NCBI GenBank assembly: GCA_047639555.1
Contig: JBLIOE010000003.1
Span: forward strand, 1 to 64,000
DNA length: 64,000 nucleotides
Reading direction: 5' to 3'
Source: JAJRXC01 sp047639555
GTDB lineage: Bacteria; Actinomycetota; Acidimicrobiia; Acidimicrobiales; Aldehydirespiratoraceae
Shown: piece by piece, positions 1 through 7,580 of the stretch
Layout of the letters: every line of letters starts with the position of its first letter
How positions within the stretch are numbered: the first letter of the stretch is position 1
Notes under the pieces: generated by a model
What the model saw: the letters and a program-made list of their open reading frames with translations, nothing else
What the model was told of the DNA's origin: nothing
Database searches by the model: none
Made by a program: the position numbers and the translations under genes

Positions 1-172
1 GGTCGCGGCCGCGTTACTCTCACGACACACCGGTGGCGTCGCTTGGTACGCGCTCGCGGGAGTGGTCGCGACGAGCCGGATTCATGTCCGGATCCACCAC
101 GCATCGGATGTCGCCGGTGGACTTGCGGTGGGCGTCGTACTTGGTGCGATCGCCCGGCGAGTACTCGCCTAG
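1..172 (+). CDS. PAP2-family phosphatase, C-terminal fragment
   Basis: The window opens inside this gene; the reading frame runs from base 2 to a TAG at 170-172. The visible ~56 residues contain SRIHVRIHHASD, which matches the third PAP2 signature (SRx5HxxxD) that carries the catalytic His and Asp of membrane lipid phosphatases. A hydrophobic tail follows, as expected for the last membrane helix. The N-terminal part with the first two signatures lies outside the window, so the substrate (lipid phosphate or undecaprenyl pyrophosphate) cannot be judged. Its stop overlaps the stop of the convergent small gene by 4 nt. Confidence 0.85.
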   Translation, partial: VAAALLSRHTGGVAWYALAGVVATSRIHVRIHHASDVAGGLAVGVVLGAIARRVLA

Positions 173-354
173 TTGACACCAGCGGGTTCGGCGGCGGGAT
201 CCGCCGGCACGAAGGTGAGGATCGTTCGCAGATCCAGCAGAAGATCGGCCACTTCGGCAGTTGCCACCAGGTCGCGTCGCATCATCTCGCCAAGACCGCG
301 GTCGATGACTGCGAGCGCTTCGTCGAGCTGAGCGCCGTTGAGGGCTTCGGTCAT
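169..354 (-). CDS. small conserved-looking hypothetical protein
   Basis: About 61 residues, starting MTEALNGAQLDEALAV if the ATG at 354 is used; an upstream ATG at 375 would add seven residues. It is a soluble, helical, acidic protein with no signal peptide or membrane segment. I do not recognise a family. It is tail-to-tail with the PAP2 gene (4-nt overlap) and codes with high GC at third positions, which supports it being real. The function is unknown. Confidence 0.5.
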   Translation of the reverse strand: MTEALNGAQLDEALAVIDRGLGEMMRRDLVATAEVADLLLDLRTILTFVPADPAAEPAGVN

Positions 355-473
355 TCTGTGCGACCTCCAGGTCACGTGAGTTGCTTGGGCACCATAGTCG
401 CGCGCGATGGGGTTCTAGCGACGGTCGGACGGCCCAGATTCTCGGAAAGTGCTGAACGGCCTACGATCGCCCG

Positions 474-1265
474 ATGGATACAGCGAACGCAGTCATCGTG
501 GTCACCGGCGGAGCCAGCGGAATCGGCCGGGCCCTGGCCCGCCGCTTCGCGGCAGACGGCGCGGGCACGGTGGTGGTTGTGGACCTAAACGCTGAGGGCG
601 TCGCGGCGGTCGCGGCTGAACTGACGGCCGCTGGAACCGAGAGCCGCGGCGAAGTCTGCGACGTGACCGACGAGACCGCGCTCATTACCCTCATCGATCG
701 CATCGAGGCTGAGGTGGGCCCGATCGATCTGTGGTGCGGCAACGCTGGCGTCGGAGCCAACGGCGGCGTCGAGCTCGGAAACGACGTATGGGACTTCAAC
801 TGGAACGTCAACGTGATGGCCCATGTCATGACGGCCCGGGTACTCGTTCCCCGCTGGATCGAGCGCGGGCGTGGCCATCTGCTCTTGACGGCCTCGGCGG
901 CCGGCCTCCTCACCAACCTCGGCACGGCGCCCTACGCCGTCACCAAACACGCCTGTGTGGCTCTCGCCGAGTGGATCAAGATCACCTACGGCGAGAAGGG
1001 GGTTGGTGTCTCCTGTCTGTGCCCGCAAGGGGTGCGCACGCCGATGACCGAAGGCGACGGCGAACTCGCAATCGAGGTCGTGAAGGCCATGGGCATGATC
1101 GAGCCGGAAGACGTGGCCGACGCCGTGGCGGCCGGGCTCGCCGCTGACGACTTCCTCATCCTCCCCCACCCTGAAGTAGCGACGTATGAGCAACGGCGAG
1201 CGGGCGACCGCGAGCGCTGGCTCACGGGGATGCAAAAACTGCAAGCCACCCTTCCCGGCGCGTGA
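474..1265 (+). CDS. short-chain dehydrogenase/reductase (SDR)
   Basis: This 263-aa classical SDR has the N-terminal NAD(P)-binding motif TGGASGIG (residues ~12-19), the structural motif C-G-N-A-G (~89-93), and the catalytic Ser and YxxxK (YAVTKH, ~155-160). Length is typical for the family. The acidic residue after beta-2 (VVVDLNAEG) suggests NAD rather than NADP preference. It probably oxidises or reduces a small alcohol or ketone; the substrate cannot be inferred. The next gene begins 12 nt downstream on the same strand, so the two may be co-transcribed. Confidence 0.9.
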   Translation: MDTANAVIVVTGGASGIGRALARRFAADGAGTVVVVDLNAEGVAAVAAELTAAGTESRGEVCDVTDETALITLIDRIEAEVGPIDLWCGNAGVGANGGVELGNDVWDFNWNVNVMAHVMTARVLVPRWIERGRGHLLLTASAAGLLTNLGTAPYAVTKHACVALAEWIKITYGEKGVGVSCLCPQGVRTPMTEGDGELAIEVVKAMGMIEPEDVADAVAAGLAADDFLILPHPEVATYEQRRAGDRERWLTGMQKLQATLPGA

Positions 1266-1277
1266 TCTGATCCCCAC

Positions 1278-2357
1278 GTGAGCCTCGATCACCGGACGAA
1301 CGACGTCTACGAAGCAAAGGCGACCCAGTGGACGGCCGCCCGCGATGGCAAAGACATCAGTGCGGCCGAGAGGCTTCGGTCCCGCGTGCGCCCCGACGGA
1401 GGACCGCTGCTCGACCTGGGGGCTGGACCGGGCTTCCTCACCGCAGCGTTGCCCGCGGGCGCCATCGGCCTTGATCCGTCGCGTGCGATGATCGACCTAC
1501 TCCAAGCCCGGGTGTCCTCCGCACTTGCCGTACAGGGGGAAGCGGCGCATCTCCCGTTCGCCACCGAGTCGTTGGGCGGCGCCGTTGTGAACGCCGTCTA
1601 CGTCCACATCGACCGACCTTCTCTTCCGATGGTGCTGGCGGAACTCCACCGAACACTGCAGGTCGACGCGCCCGTCGAGCTCGGCATGTTCGGCGGCGAT
1701 CAGGACCTCACTGAGATGACCACCGGCGACTTCGCGGGCCGGAGTTTCTCGCTCTGGGATGACAACCATCTCTGCGACGTGTTCACCGGAGCAGGTTTCT
1801 CGGTCGACGAACACCGTCATCGAGCGACCTCGCACTGGCCCTACCTCCTTTCCAGTCTCACCCGCCTTCGTTCACTCCCCGACACGGTCGGGCCCAACAT
1901 GGCGCTTCTCGTTTGTGGGCTGAACCCCAGCCTGCACTCCGCCGATCTCGGCGTCGGCTTCGGCCGGGGCGGCAATCGCTTCTGGCCGGCCGCTCTGGCC
2001 GCTGGCATCGTCTCCATCGATCGCGACGCCCACCACGCGCTCGCCCACCACGGCATTGGCATGACCGATCTCGTGAAACGGGCCACCCCGCGCGCCGACG
2101 CCATCACCAACGACGAGTACCGCGACGGCCTCGAACGTCTCCGGCGCCTATGTACATGGCTTCGTCCCGCCGCGGTCTGCATGGTCGGTTTGAGCGGCTG
2201 GCGAGTGGCCGTCAACAAGAAGGCGGCGGCGGGTTGGCAGCCTGAGGACCTCGGCGGATCGCCCGTCTATGTGATGCCGTCGACGAGCGGACTTAACGCC
2301 CACTCGCAGCTTCCCGATCTGACGGAACACTTACGGAACGCTGCGTCGTTGCCCTAA
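1278..2357 (+). CDS. fusion: SAM methyltransferase domain + Mug/TDG-type uracil-DNA glycosylase
   Basis: This 359-aa protein (GTG start) has two parts. Residues ~1-200 form a class I SAM methyltransferase with motif I LLDLGAGPG at ~44-52 and an acidic motif II end (GLDPS). Residues ~205-359 match mismatch-specific uracil-DNA glycosylases of the Mug/TDG family: GLNPSLHSA (~213) corresponds to the family's GINPGL motif with its catalytic-site Asn, GNRFW follows, and the second active-site loop is MPSTSGLNA (~332). Stand-alone Mug is ~165 aa, so the N-terminal domain is a genuine addition. I see no stop or internal start between the domains. The role of the methyltransferase half is unknown. Confidence 0.85.
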   Translation: MSLDHRTNDVYEAKATQWTAARDGKDISAAERLRSRVRPDGGPLLDLGAGPGFLTAALPAGAIGLDPSRAMIDLLQARVSSALAVQGEAAHLPFATESLGGAVVNAVYVHIDRPSLPMVLAELHRTLQVDAPVELGMFGGDQDLTEMTTGDFAGRSFSLWDDNHLCDVFTGAGFSVDEHRHRATSHWPYLLSSLTRLRSLPDTVGPNMALLVCGLNPSLHSADLGVGFGRGGNRFWPAALAAGIVSIDRDAHHALAHHGIGMTDLVKRATPRADAITNDEYRDGLERLRRLCTWLRPAAVCMVGLSGWRVAVNKKAAAGWQPEDLGGSPVYVMPSTSGLNAHSQLPDLTEHLRNAASLP

Positions 2358-3331
2358 GCGGGCGCCAAGCCTTCGATTGCCTCGTCGATATCGACGCCGG
2401 GGAACGGCATCAGCGCGATCGCCGGACAGGTGATGCCGTTGTCGATGTAACGCTGCAGATGGGCTCGGCATTCGTCGTAACTGCCGTGGATAATCAGCTC
2501 GTCAATGATGTGGTCGGGGATCTTCTCCAGCGCACCCTTACGGTCGCCGGCCGCCCACTGCTCCCAGTGCTCACCAAGGGCGTCGCCGCGGCCCATCCAC
2601 TCGTGGAAGGCTTTGTAGACGGGCACATTGAGATATGCAGCGGCGGCGTACTTGCCGGTGGCCCGGGCCGATTCGGCATCGGTGGTGGGCGCCACAAAGA
2701 TGCGGGCGACCATTTCCGCGTTGGGGTTTTCCGCACGGACAACGGCGGAGACGGTGGAGACATTCTCGGCTGACAACCAGTTGACGATCGCACCATCGGA
2801 TTCGCGACCGGCCATCCGCAACATGCCTTCGCGAAGCGCCGCCACAAGAATCGGCACCGGCTGCTCGGGCACGAGGCCGAGACGGAAACCCTTCACGGAA
2901 AACGAGTCGTAGTCCTCAGTGATCTTCTCGCCGGTGAGGGCGGCCTTCACGAAGCGGACCATGTCGCGCGTCTGCTTGAACGGCTCTTCAAATGGCACGT
3001 CATTCCAACGTTCGACGATGACGTTGGACGACGACCCAATACCCAGGACGAATCGCCCCGGTGCCGCGGAAGCCATCCCGGCCGCTGACTGTGCCATCAG
3101 TGCGGGGCCTCGAGTGAACGCCGGCAAGATCGCGGTACCAAGACGCATTGAGGGCGCCCACACCGACCCGAGGGCGAGTGGTGTGAGGCCGTCGGCACCC
3201 ATCGCCTCGGCGGACCACAGATCGGTGTAACCAAGGGCCTCAAGGCGCTGGAAACGGTCTTTTTGGGCGTGAAGCGGCTGACCATCGAAGGGGACGGTCA
3301 TGCCGTAGCGCTGCGAAATGGGTGCTGACAT
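2354..3331 (-). CDS. LLM-class flavin (F420-type) oxidoreductase
   Basis: This 325-aa protein belongs to the bacterial luciferase-like monooxygenase superfamily. The TIM-barrel strands are recognisable: LEALGYTDLWSAE near the N-terminus, LGTAILP, and FVLGIGSSSNVIVERW around residues 95-110, the last being typical of F420-dependent oxidoreductases in actinobacteria. It probably moves hydride between F420 (or FMN) and an unknown organic substrate. Its 3' end overlaps the methyltransferase-glycosylase gene tail-to-tail by 4 nt. It is divergent from the small gene at 3388, with a palindrome in the shared promoter region. Confidence 0.85.
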   Translation of the reverse strand: MSAPISQRYGMTVPFDGQPLHAQKDRFQRLEALGYTDLWSAEAMGADGLTPLALGSVWAPSMRLGTAILPAFTRGPALMAQSAAGMASAAPGRFVLGIGSSSNVIVERWNDVPFEEPFKQTRDMVRFVKAALTGEKITEDYDSFSVKGFRLGLVPEQPVPILVAALREGMLRMAGRESDGAIVNWLSAENVSTVSAVVRAENPNAEMVARIFVAPTTDAESARATGKYAAAAYLNVPVYKAFHEWMGRGDALGEHWEQWAAGDRKGALEKIPDHIIDELIIHGSYDECRAHLQRYIDNGITCPAIALMPFPGVDIDEAIEGLAPA

Positions 3332-3356
3332 GGCCCAGATCCTGCCACGCCGAAGT

Positions 3357-3369
3357 GGGTGTCACACCC
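3357..3369. promoter_or_regulatory. perfect 13-bp palindrome in a divergent promoter region
   Basis: GGGTGTCACACCC is a perfect odd palindrome around the central C. It lies 25 bp upstream of the LLM oxidoreductase start and 18 bp upstream of the small gene at 3388. It could be an operator for either gene. It also resembles the GGGGTC-A-GACCCC palindrome of the RAYT element ends at 22.1 and 23.1 kb, so it may instead be a solitary REP-like remnant. There is no experimental support. Confidence 0.35.
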
Positions 3370-3387
3370 CTTCTGCATGATGTGTCC

Positions 3388-3573
3388 ATGACCAACCAGC
3401 TCACCCTCATCAACCCCCGCCGCAGCTGGCGCCTCGACCGGCGGACCAAACAAGAAGGGCTCGACGGCATCGCCGCTGCCCGCGCCGTGCTGCAGGATTC
3501 ACGGATTCGAGCCCGCCAAGCCGCTCTGGAAGAGGGCGAATCTCTCGAACTTCACGCGGTCGACGCGGCATAG
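3388..3573 (+). CDS. small basic hypothetical protein
   Basis: This 61-aa protein begins MTNQLTLINPRRSWRLD. An in-frame start at 3322 exists but would run back into the divergent promoter region, so I use the ATG at 3388. It is rich in Arg, with a likely C-terminal helix (IAAARAVLQDSRIRARQAAL) and no Cys or membrane segment. I recognise the general look of short actinobacterial proteins beginning 'L..P...W.LD..T', but no function. It precedes the nuclease lipoprotein by 31 nt on the same strand and may share its transcript. Confidence 0.5.
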   Translation: MTNQLTLINPRRSWRLDRRTKQEGLDGIAAARAVLQDSRIRARQAALEEGESLELHAVDAA

Positions 3574-3604
3574 GCGTCGGATCACTAATCTGATCGCCAG
3601 ACTG

Positions 3605-4198
3605 GTGATCGTGAAGATCCTCGTACTCGTCCTAGCCCTCTGTGTGGCGTCGTCGGCCTGCACAGACGACCCGGCCTCGGTATTGCCCACCGTGTCTCCC
3701 GCACCCTCTGAGAGCGCCACACCCGCCACGGTGCCGGGTCAGGACACCCCCGAACCCAATGCCCTCGAACCGAATGCGATTGTCGAACGGGTGGTCGACG
3801 GCGACACGATCATCGTGGAAGTCAACGGCCAGCGCGAACGTGTCCGTCTCCTCGGGATCGATACGCCCGAGTCGGTGGCTCAGAACCGGCCCGACCAGTG
3901 TTACGGCGCCGAGTCGTCCACCTACCTCACGGCGCTCCTCCCCGAGGGCACCGAGGTTGCGCTCGTGCTCGATGAAGAGGCCCGCGATCAATACGACCGC
4001 CTGCTCGCGTATGTCGTGCGAACGAGCGACGATCTGTTCATCAATCTCGACCTACTTGAGCAGGGTTACGCCGGTGTCTTGATCTACGACCCCAACGATC
4101 ACTACGAATCACTGTTCCGCGCCGCCGAACGAACCGCCGAAGACGCCGACGTTGGCCTATGGGGAGTCTGCGGCGGGCCCGACGTTCCGCTCGAGTAA
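3605..4198 (+). CDS. thermonuclease-like (SNase) lipoprotein
   Basis: This 197-aa exported protein (GTG start) has a short hydrophobic signal ending in a lipobox (ASSAC, Cys ~19) and then a Ser/Thr/Pro linker. Residues ~60-190 are a staphylococcal-nuclease fold: VVDGDTIIV, VRLLGIDTPE (equivalents of catalytic Arg35 and Glu43) and DRLLAYV (equivalent of Arg87). It should be anchored at the outer face of the membrane and hydrolyse extracellular DNA/RNA with calcium. The active-site residues are all present, so it is probably active. Confidence 0.9.
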   Translation: MIVKILVLVLALCVASSACTDDPASVLPTVSPAPSESATPATVPGQDTPEPNALEPNAIVERVVDGDTIIVEVNGQRERVRLLGIDTPESVAQNRPDQCYGAESSTYLTALLPEGTEVALVLDEEARDQYDRLLAYVVRTSDDLFINLDLLEQGYAGVLIYDPNDHYESLFRAAERTAEDADVGLWGVCGGPDVPLE

Positions 4199-4235
4199 CA
4201 CCTTGAGGCGGGAATAGCCAGCTACCGTCACCCTC

Positions 4236-5069
4236 GTGGAATCGATCGCCGAAGCCCTTGGCTATTCCGCCGATGCCAAGCTGCTCATTCTGAGTGCGGA
4301 TCAACTCGGCTCGACGCACGCCGCAACCGCGGGCGGGTACACCGCGTTACGCGAGGGCCACGCCAGCGTCGGCACCGTCATGATGCCCGGCCCCTGGTCT
4401 CGTTATGCCGCCGACCGGGCCGAAGATGCCGACGATCTCGGCATCCATCTCACCCTCAACTCGCAACTCGACTGCTACCGGTGGGGTCCCCTCACCGCGG
4501 CGCCGAGCCTGCTCGATGGCGACGGCGGTTTCCCCCGTACCGCCGATGATCTGTGGGACCACGCCGACCTCGACGAGGTGCGCCGGGAGTGCCGGGCCCA
4601 GCTCGAACGAGCGAAGCTTTGGGGCTTCGACGTCACCCACCTCGCTACTCACCTCGGCACGCTGCAGCAGCGCCCCGAGTTTTTCGACGTGCTTGTGGAT
4701 GTAGCGTTCGACGCCAAACTTCCGGTTCGGCTCGAGTCAGGAAATGCCGAAGAACGCGCTGGCTTTCCCTTCCGACGCCTTGCTGGCGAAGAAGGAATCC
4801 TGATCCCCGATCACTTCACGCTGGTCCGCGGTGGCGCTCGGGGTCACCTCGATACGGTCCTCGCCGACCTTCAGCCTGGTGTCACCGTTGTGGCCTTCGA
4901 GCCCACAATCGCCGCCGAGGAGATTCGAGCCATCGATCCTCACGCCACAAGCCGCATGGACGACCTTGCCGTGCTTACCGACCGCAGCCTCCCTGCTCGA
5001 ATCGAAGCCGCCGGCGCCACGCAGATCGGGTTCCGCGAGATCCGCGATCTGCAGCGATCGCGGCTCTGA
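4236..5069 (+). CDS. ChbG/YdjC-like carbohydrate deacetylase
   Basis: This 277-aa protein (GTG start) has the YdjC/ChbG arrangement: LLILSADQLG near residue 15 in place of the family's INADDFG metal motif, DLGIHLTLN (~66), and a second His pair in THLATHLG (~128). The family removes acetyl groups from chito-oligosaccharides and related sugars using a divalent metal. The second Asp of the first motif is replaced by Gln (A-D-Q instead of A-D-D), so metal binding may differ. It ends 6 nt before the convergent SCP2 gene. Confidence 0.75.
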   Translation: MESIAEALGYSADAKLLILSADQLGSTHAATAGGYTALREGHASVGTVMMPGPWSRYAADRAEDADDLGIHLTLNSQLDCYRWGPLTAAPSLLDGDGGFPRTADDLWDHADLDEVRRECRAQLERAKLWGFDVTHLATHLGTLQQRPEFFDVLVDVAFDAKLPVRLESGNAEERAGFPFRRLAGEEGILIPDHFTLVRGGARGHLDTVLADLQPGVTVVAFEPTIAAEEIRAIDPHATSRMDDLAVLTDRSLPARIEAAGATQIGFREIRDLQRSRL

Positions 5070-5075
5070 CTCCAC

Positions 5076-5459
5076 TCAGGTAGTGGTGTTGGCCATCACT
5101 GGCCGCAGAGCTTCAATTGCCGCCACTCGCACGCGACGAAGCTCAAGCATCCAACGCTCGTGGGCACCCTCAACCTTGAGTGCACCGTTCATAAATCCGG
5201 CATCACTCGACAGTTCGCCGGTGAGGATCTTGAGGGCGGCGTCGTACTTCAGCGAGATGACGAGGTCGGGGTCAGCCGACTTTCCCGTCTCCATCGCAGT
5301 GACCCGACCGTTCACCAAGCTCACGCCGATCGTTGCCTTGCCCGCCGGACTCCCCGCGACGACATAGTCAATCGTGGCGTCGGCGCCTTCGATCGACGGG
5401 AGATCGCTCAACGCGGCTGTCGCGGCCGCAAGCCATTCTTCGTCGAAGATGTCCATCAA
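5076..5459 (-). CDS. SCP2 sterol-binding-domain protein
   Basis: This 127-aa protein has the size and pattern of a stand-alone SCP-2 sterol-transfer domain: VNGRVTAMETGKSADPDLVISLKYD leads into a helix (AALKILTGELS) and a SDAGFMNGALKVEG segment typical of the family. Such proteins bind acyl or sterol-like lipids in a hydrophobic tunnel. Its ATG overlaps the stop of the upstream mca gene by 4 nt (5456-5459), indicating translational coupling. The ligand is unknown. Confidence 0.8.
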   Translation of the reverse strand: MMDIFDEEWLAAATAALSDLPSIEGADATIDYVVAGSPAGKATIGVSLVNGRVTAMETGKSADPDLVISLKYDAALKILTGELSSDAGFMNGALKVEGAHERWMLELRRVRVAAIEALRPVMANTTT

Positions 5460-6322
5460 GACGTGGCCTGCGGGCGGAGGCCGGCGAAGAGGTCGGTCTC
5501 GATCTCCCCTTCGGTGGCACCGGACGAGAGACGGAAGTCGTCAATCGGGTAGATCATGCGGTCAACATCGAGCGGGAGACCGAACCAGAAGGACGATTCC
5601 GGATCGATCTGCGTCGCGTGGGCGAGCAGGCCTTCGCGGCGAGCGTCGGTGAAGCCATCGACGGGAACCTTGGTGGTGATTGTGTGGTCCTGATCCGGGC
5701 GTTCGAACCAGCGCTTGTCATAGGGCGACTCGATTTCGTGATCGAGGAATGCCTGGTGGCGAGCTTCGATTCGGGCCCGGGACCAGCTCGAGTAGTACAC
5801 CTTCGCGACCTGCCAGTGTTCGCCGAGCTCTGGGCGGAAGGCGGGATCCGCGGCACGGTCGACGGCCGGATGGGTGATGTCGTAGACCCGTAGGTGATCG
5901 GGGTGTTGATAGGTGCCCTGATCGTCGGGATAGGTGATGACGACCTGGGGGCGCTCGCTCCGGAGGATGGCGACGAGCCGATCGACCGCCTCGTCGAGCG
6001 GTGCCATCGCGAAACAGCCGGGATTCTTGTTGGCCTCAGAATCGGCCATGCCGGAGTCGCGGTAGCCCAACATGTGGACGTCGTCGTAGCCGATCGCATC
6101 AGCGGCCGCCGCCAGTTCTTGCATCCGCACTTCCCCGAGGTTTTCACGCACTTCCGGGCGATCCATCGCCGGATTGAGAATGTCGCCTTCTTCGCCTCCG
6201 GTGCAACAAACAAGGACAGTTCGCACGCCCTCGGCGTGATACTTAGCCACGGTGCTCGCACCCTTCGACGCTTCGTCATCGGGGTGTGCGTGGACCGAGA
6301 GAAGGCAAAGGGGCTCGTCCAT
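5456..6322 (-). CDS. mca: mycothiol S-conjugate amidase
   Basis: This 288-aa member of the PIG-L/LmbE zinc deacetylase family has the metal motif HAHPDDE near the N-terminus and a second His in YQHPDH (~145). Its length and the C-terminal block with W-FERPDQDHTITT fit Mca better than MshB. Mca cleaves mycothiol S-conjugates of electrophiles and toxins to a mercapturate and GlcN-Ins, so the organism probably makes mycothiol, an actinobacterial trait. It acts in the cytoplasm and is coupled to the downstream SCP2 gene. Confidence 0.85.
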   Translation of the reverse strand: MDEPLCLLSVHAHPDDEASKGASTVAKYHAEGVRTVLVCCTGGEEGDILNPAMDRPEVRENLGEVRMQELAAAADAIGYDDVHMLGYRDSGMADSEANKNPGCFAMAPLDEAVDRLVAILRSERPQVVITYPDDQGTYQHPDHLRVYDITHPAVDRAADPAFRPELGEHWQVAKVYYSSWSRARIEARHQAFLDHEIESPYDKRWFERPDQDHTITTKVPVDGFTDARREGLLAHATQIDPESSFWFGLPLDVDRMIYPIDDFRLSSGATEGEIETDLFAGLRPQATS

Positions 6323-6331
6323 CCGAGGAAC

Positions 6332-7564
6332 CTATCCGGCCTGGACCGGCTCTAGCTCCATCTCGCCGTCACCCTCGGGGTCGACGAGGCGCCAGCCACA
6401 CCGAAGGGCGAACAGTTCGCGGCCCTCGTCAGGCCCTGAAGCGATCAACTCGTCGCCCGACAGAAGGCGAGTAAGGCCTCGCGGGCGGTATAGGTATTGG
6501 CCGCCGCGCCGAATCGCCAAGACCGTGAAGCCCGGTTCGATGTTCAGCTGAAGGTCTCCCAGAAGGGCCTGATCGGCTTCGCTCTTCTCGGCGACGGGCA
6601 TCCGCACCACCACCTCGTCGCTGTCGCCCAGCGCCAAGCCGAGAATGGGGTGTACGTCTTCGCGCTTCTCGATCAGCCACACCATCTGTTGCGCCTGATC
6701 GCCAATGTCTTCGGCGGCCTGTGACAGGTGAAGGAGGCCACGCAAAGGCGACGGATCGACCTTGTCGGATGCCGCTCGCAACACCCACAGCTCGAGCCGG
6801 TCCTTCATCTCATCGAGGCGATCCTCCAGATGTCGAACCTCCGCCGCGAGGCCAAGGTCGCCGAAGACCAGCGCCGAATACGCAAGTCCGACGGCGACCT
6901 CGGAGAGGTTCTTCATCTCTACGAGCACGTCGACGGCGCGGTCGAGATCGGTGGTGAACGTGTCTTCGGGAACCTGTGGCGCCTGCCATGGCGCCGCCGC
7001 CGCGAGCTCGCGCAGCCGGGTAATCCCATCGGGGCTGCCGCGAAGGAACAACACATCACCAGGAACCAACACGATGTCGCCCTTGACGTCGGTGATCCAG
7101 TCACGTTCGCGGCGAATGGCCATCACCCGCATGCCAGTTTGCACCGGAAGCTCGTGGGCCGAGAGCGGACGATGCGCCATGTGCGAGCCGTCAGAAACGA
7201 GCACGCGATGGCTCACCTCTTCGGCTTCGGAGAGATCGGCGACGAGCTGGGCGGGAATACCGAGCTGGTGGGTGACGATGCGGGCGATATCGACGGCATC
7301 GTTGGCGATCCGCTCGATGGCGCTGATCACCTGCAGGACAGAGGACATCCCCTCCGCCTCCTTCGGGCGGCGGACAGCCATCACACACACGCCGCGCATG
7401 TCCTGAACCAGGTCGTTCATTCGCTCTTCGAGTTCACCGACCTCCTCCGCCATGTCGGGGTCGCCGAAGAACAGCGACGCATAGGCGAGGTCGACCATCA
7501 GCTCGGACAAGTCCTTTGCCTCGGCGAGCATCTCGCGCAGATTTCGGGGTCTGTCGTCACTCAC
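6332..7564 (-). CDS. tandem PhoU / TrkA-C (RCK_C) regulatory protein
   Basis: Two copies of the same module make up the ~410 aa: a PhoU-like helical bundle (e.g. LSELMVDLAYASLFFGD and, later, LSEVAVGLAYSALVFGDLG), each followed by a TrkA-C/RCK_C ligand-binding domain (GMRVMAIRRERDWI and GFTVLAIRRGGQYL). I chose the GTG at 7564 because GGTGAGG lies just upstream and this avoids overlapping the MgtE gene; an ATG-like start at 7594 is possible. It follows the MgtE-type transporter on the same strand and probably senses a ligand to gate it. Confidence 0.75.
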   Translation of the reverse strand: MSDDRPRNLREMLAEAKDLSELMVDLAYASLFFGDPDMAEEVGELEERMNDLVQDMRGVCVMAVRRPKEAEGMSSVLQVISAIERIANDAVDIARIVTHQLGIPAQLVADLSEAEEVSHRVLVSDGSHMAHRPLSAHELPVQTGMRVMAIRRERDWITDVKGDIVLVPGDVLFLRGSPDGITRLRELAAAAPWQAPQVPEDTFTTDLDRAVDVLVEMKNLSEVAVGLAYSALVFGDLGLAAEVRHLEDRLDEMKDRLELWVLRAASDKVDPSPLRGLLHLSQAAEDIGDQAQQMVWLIEKREDVHPILGLALGDSDEVVVRMPVAEKSEADQALLGDLQLNIEPGFTVLAIRRGGQYLYRPRGLTRLLSGDELIASGPDEGRELFALRCGWRLVDPEGDGEMELEPVQAG

Positions 7565-7580
7565 GATTGCCTCACCATAG

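Noticed and set aside
173..183. AGTTGACACCA near the window start as another HesB-derived repeat
   Set aside because: Only 11 bases match, without the preceding TTCGAGGTGTC or the following block; chance is sufficient.
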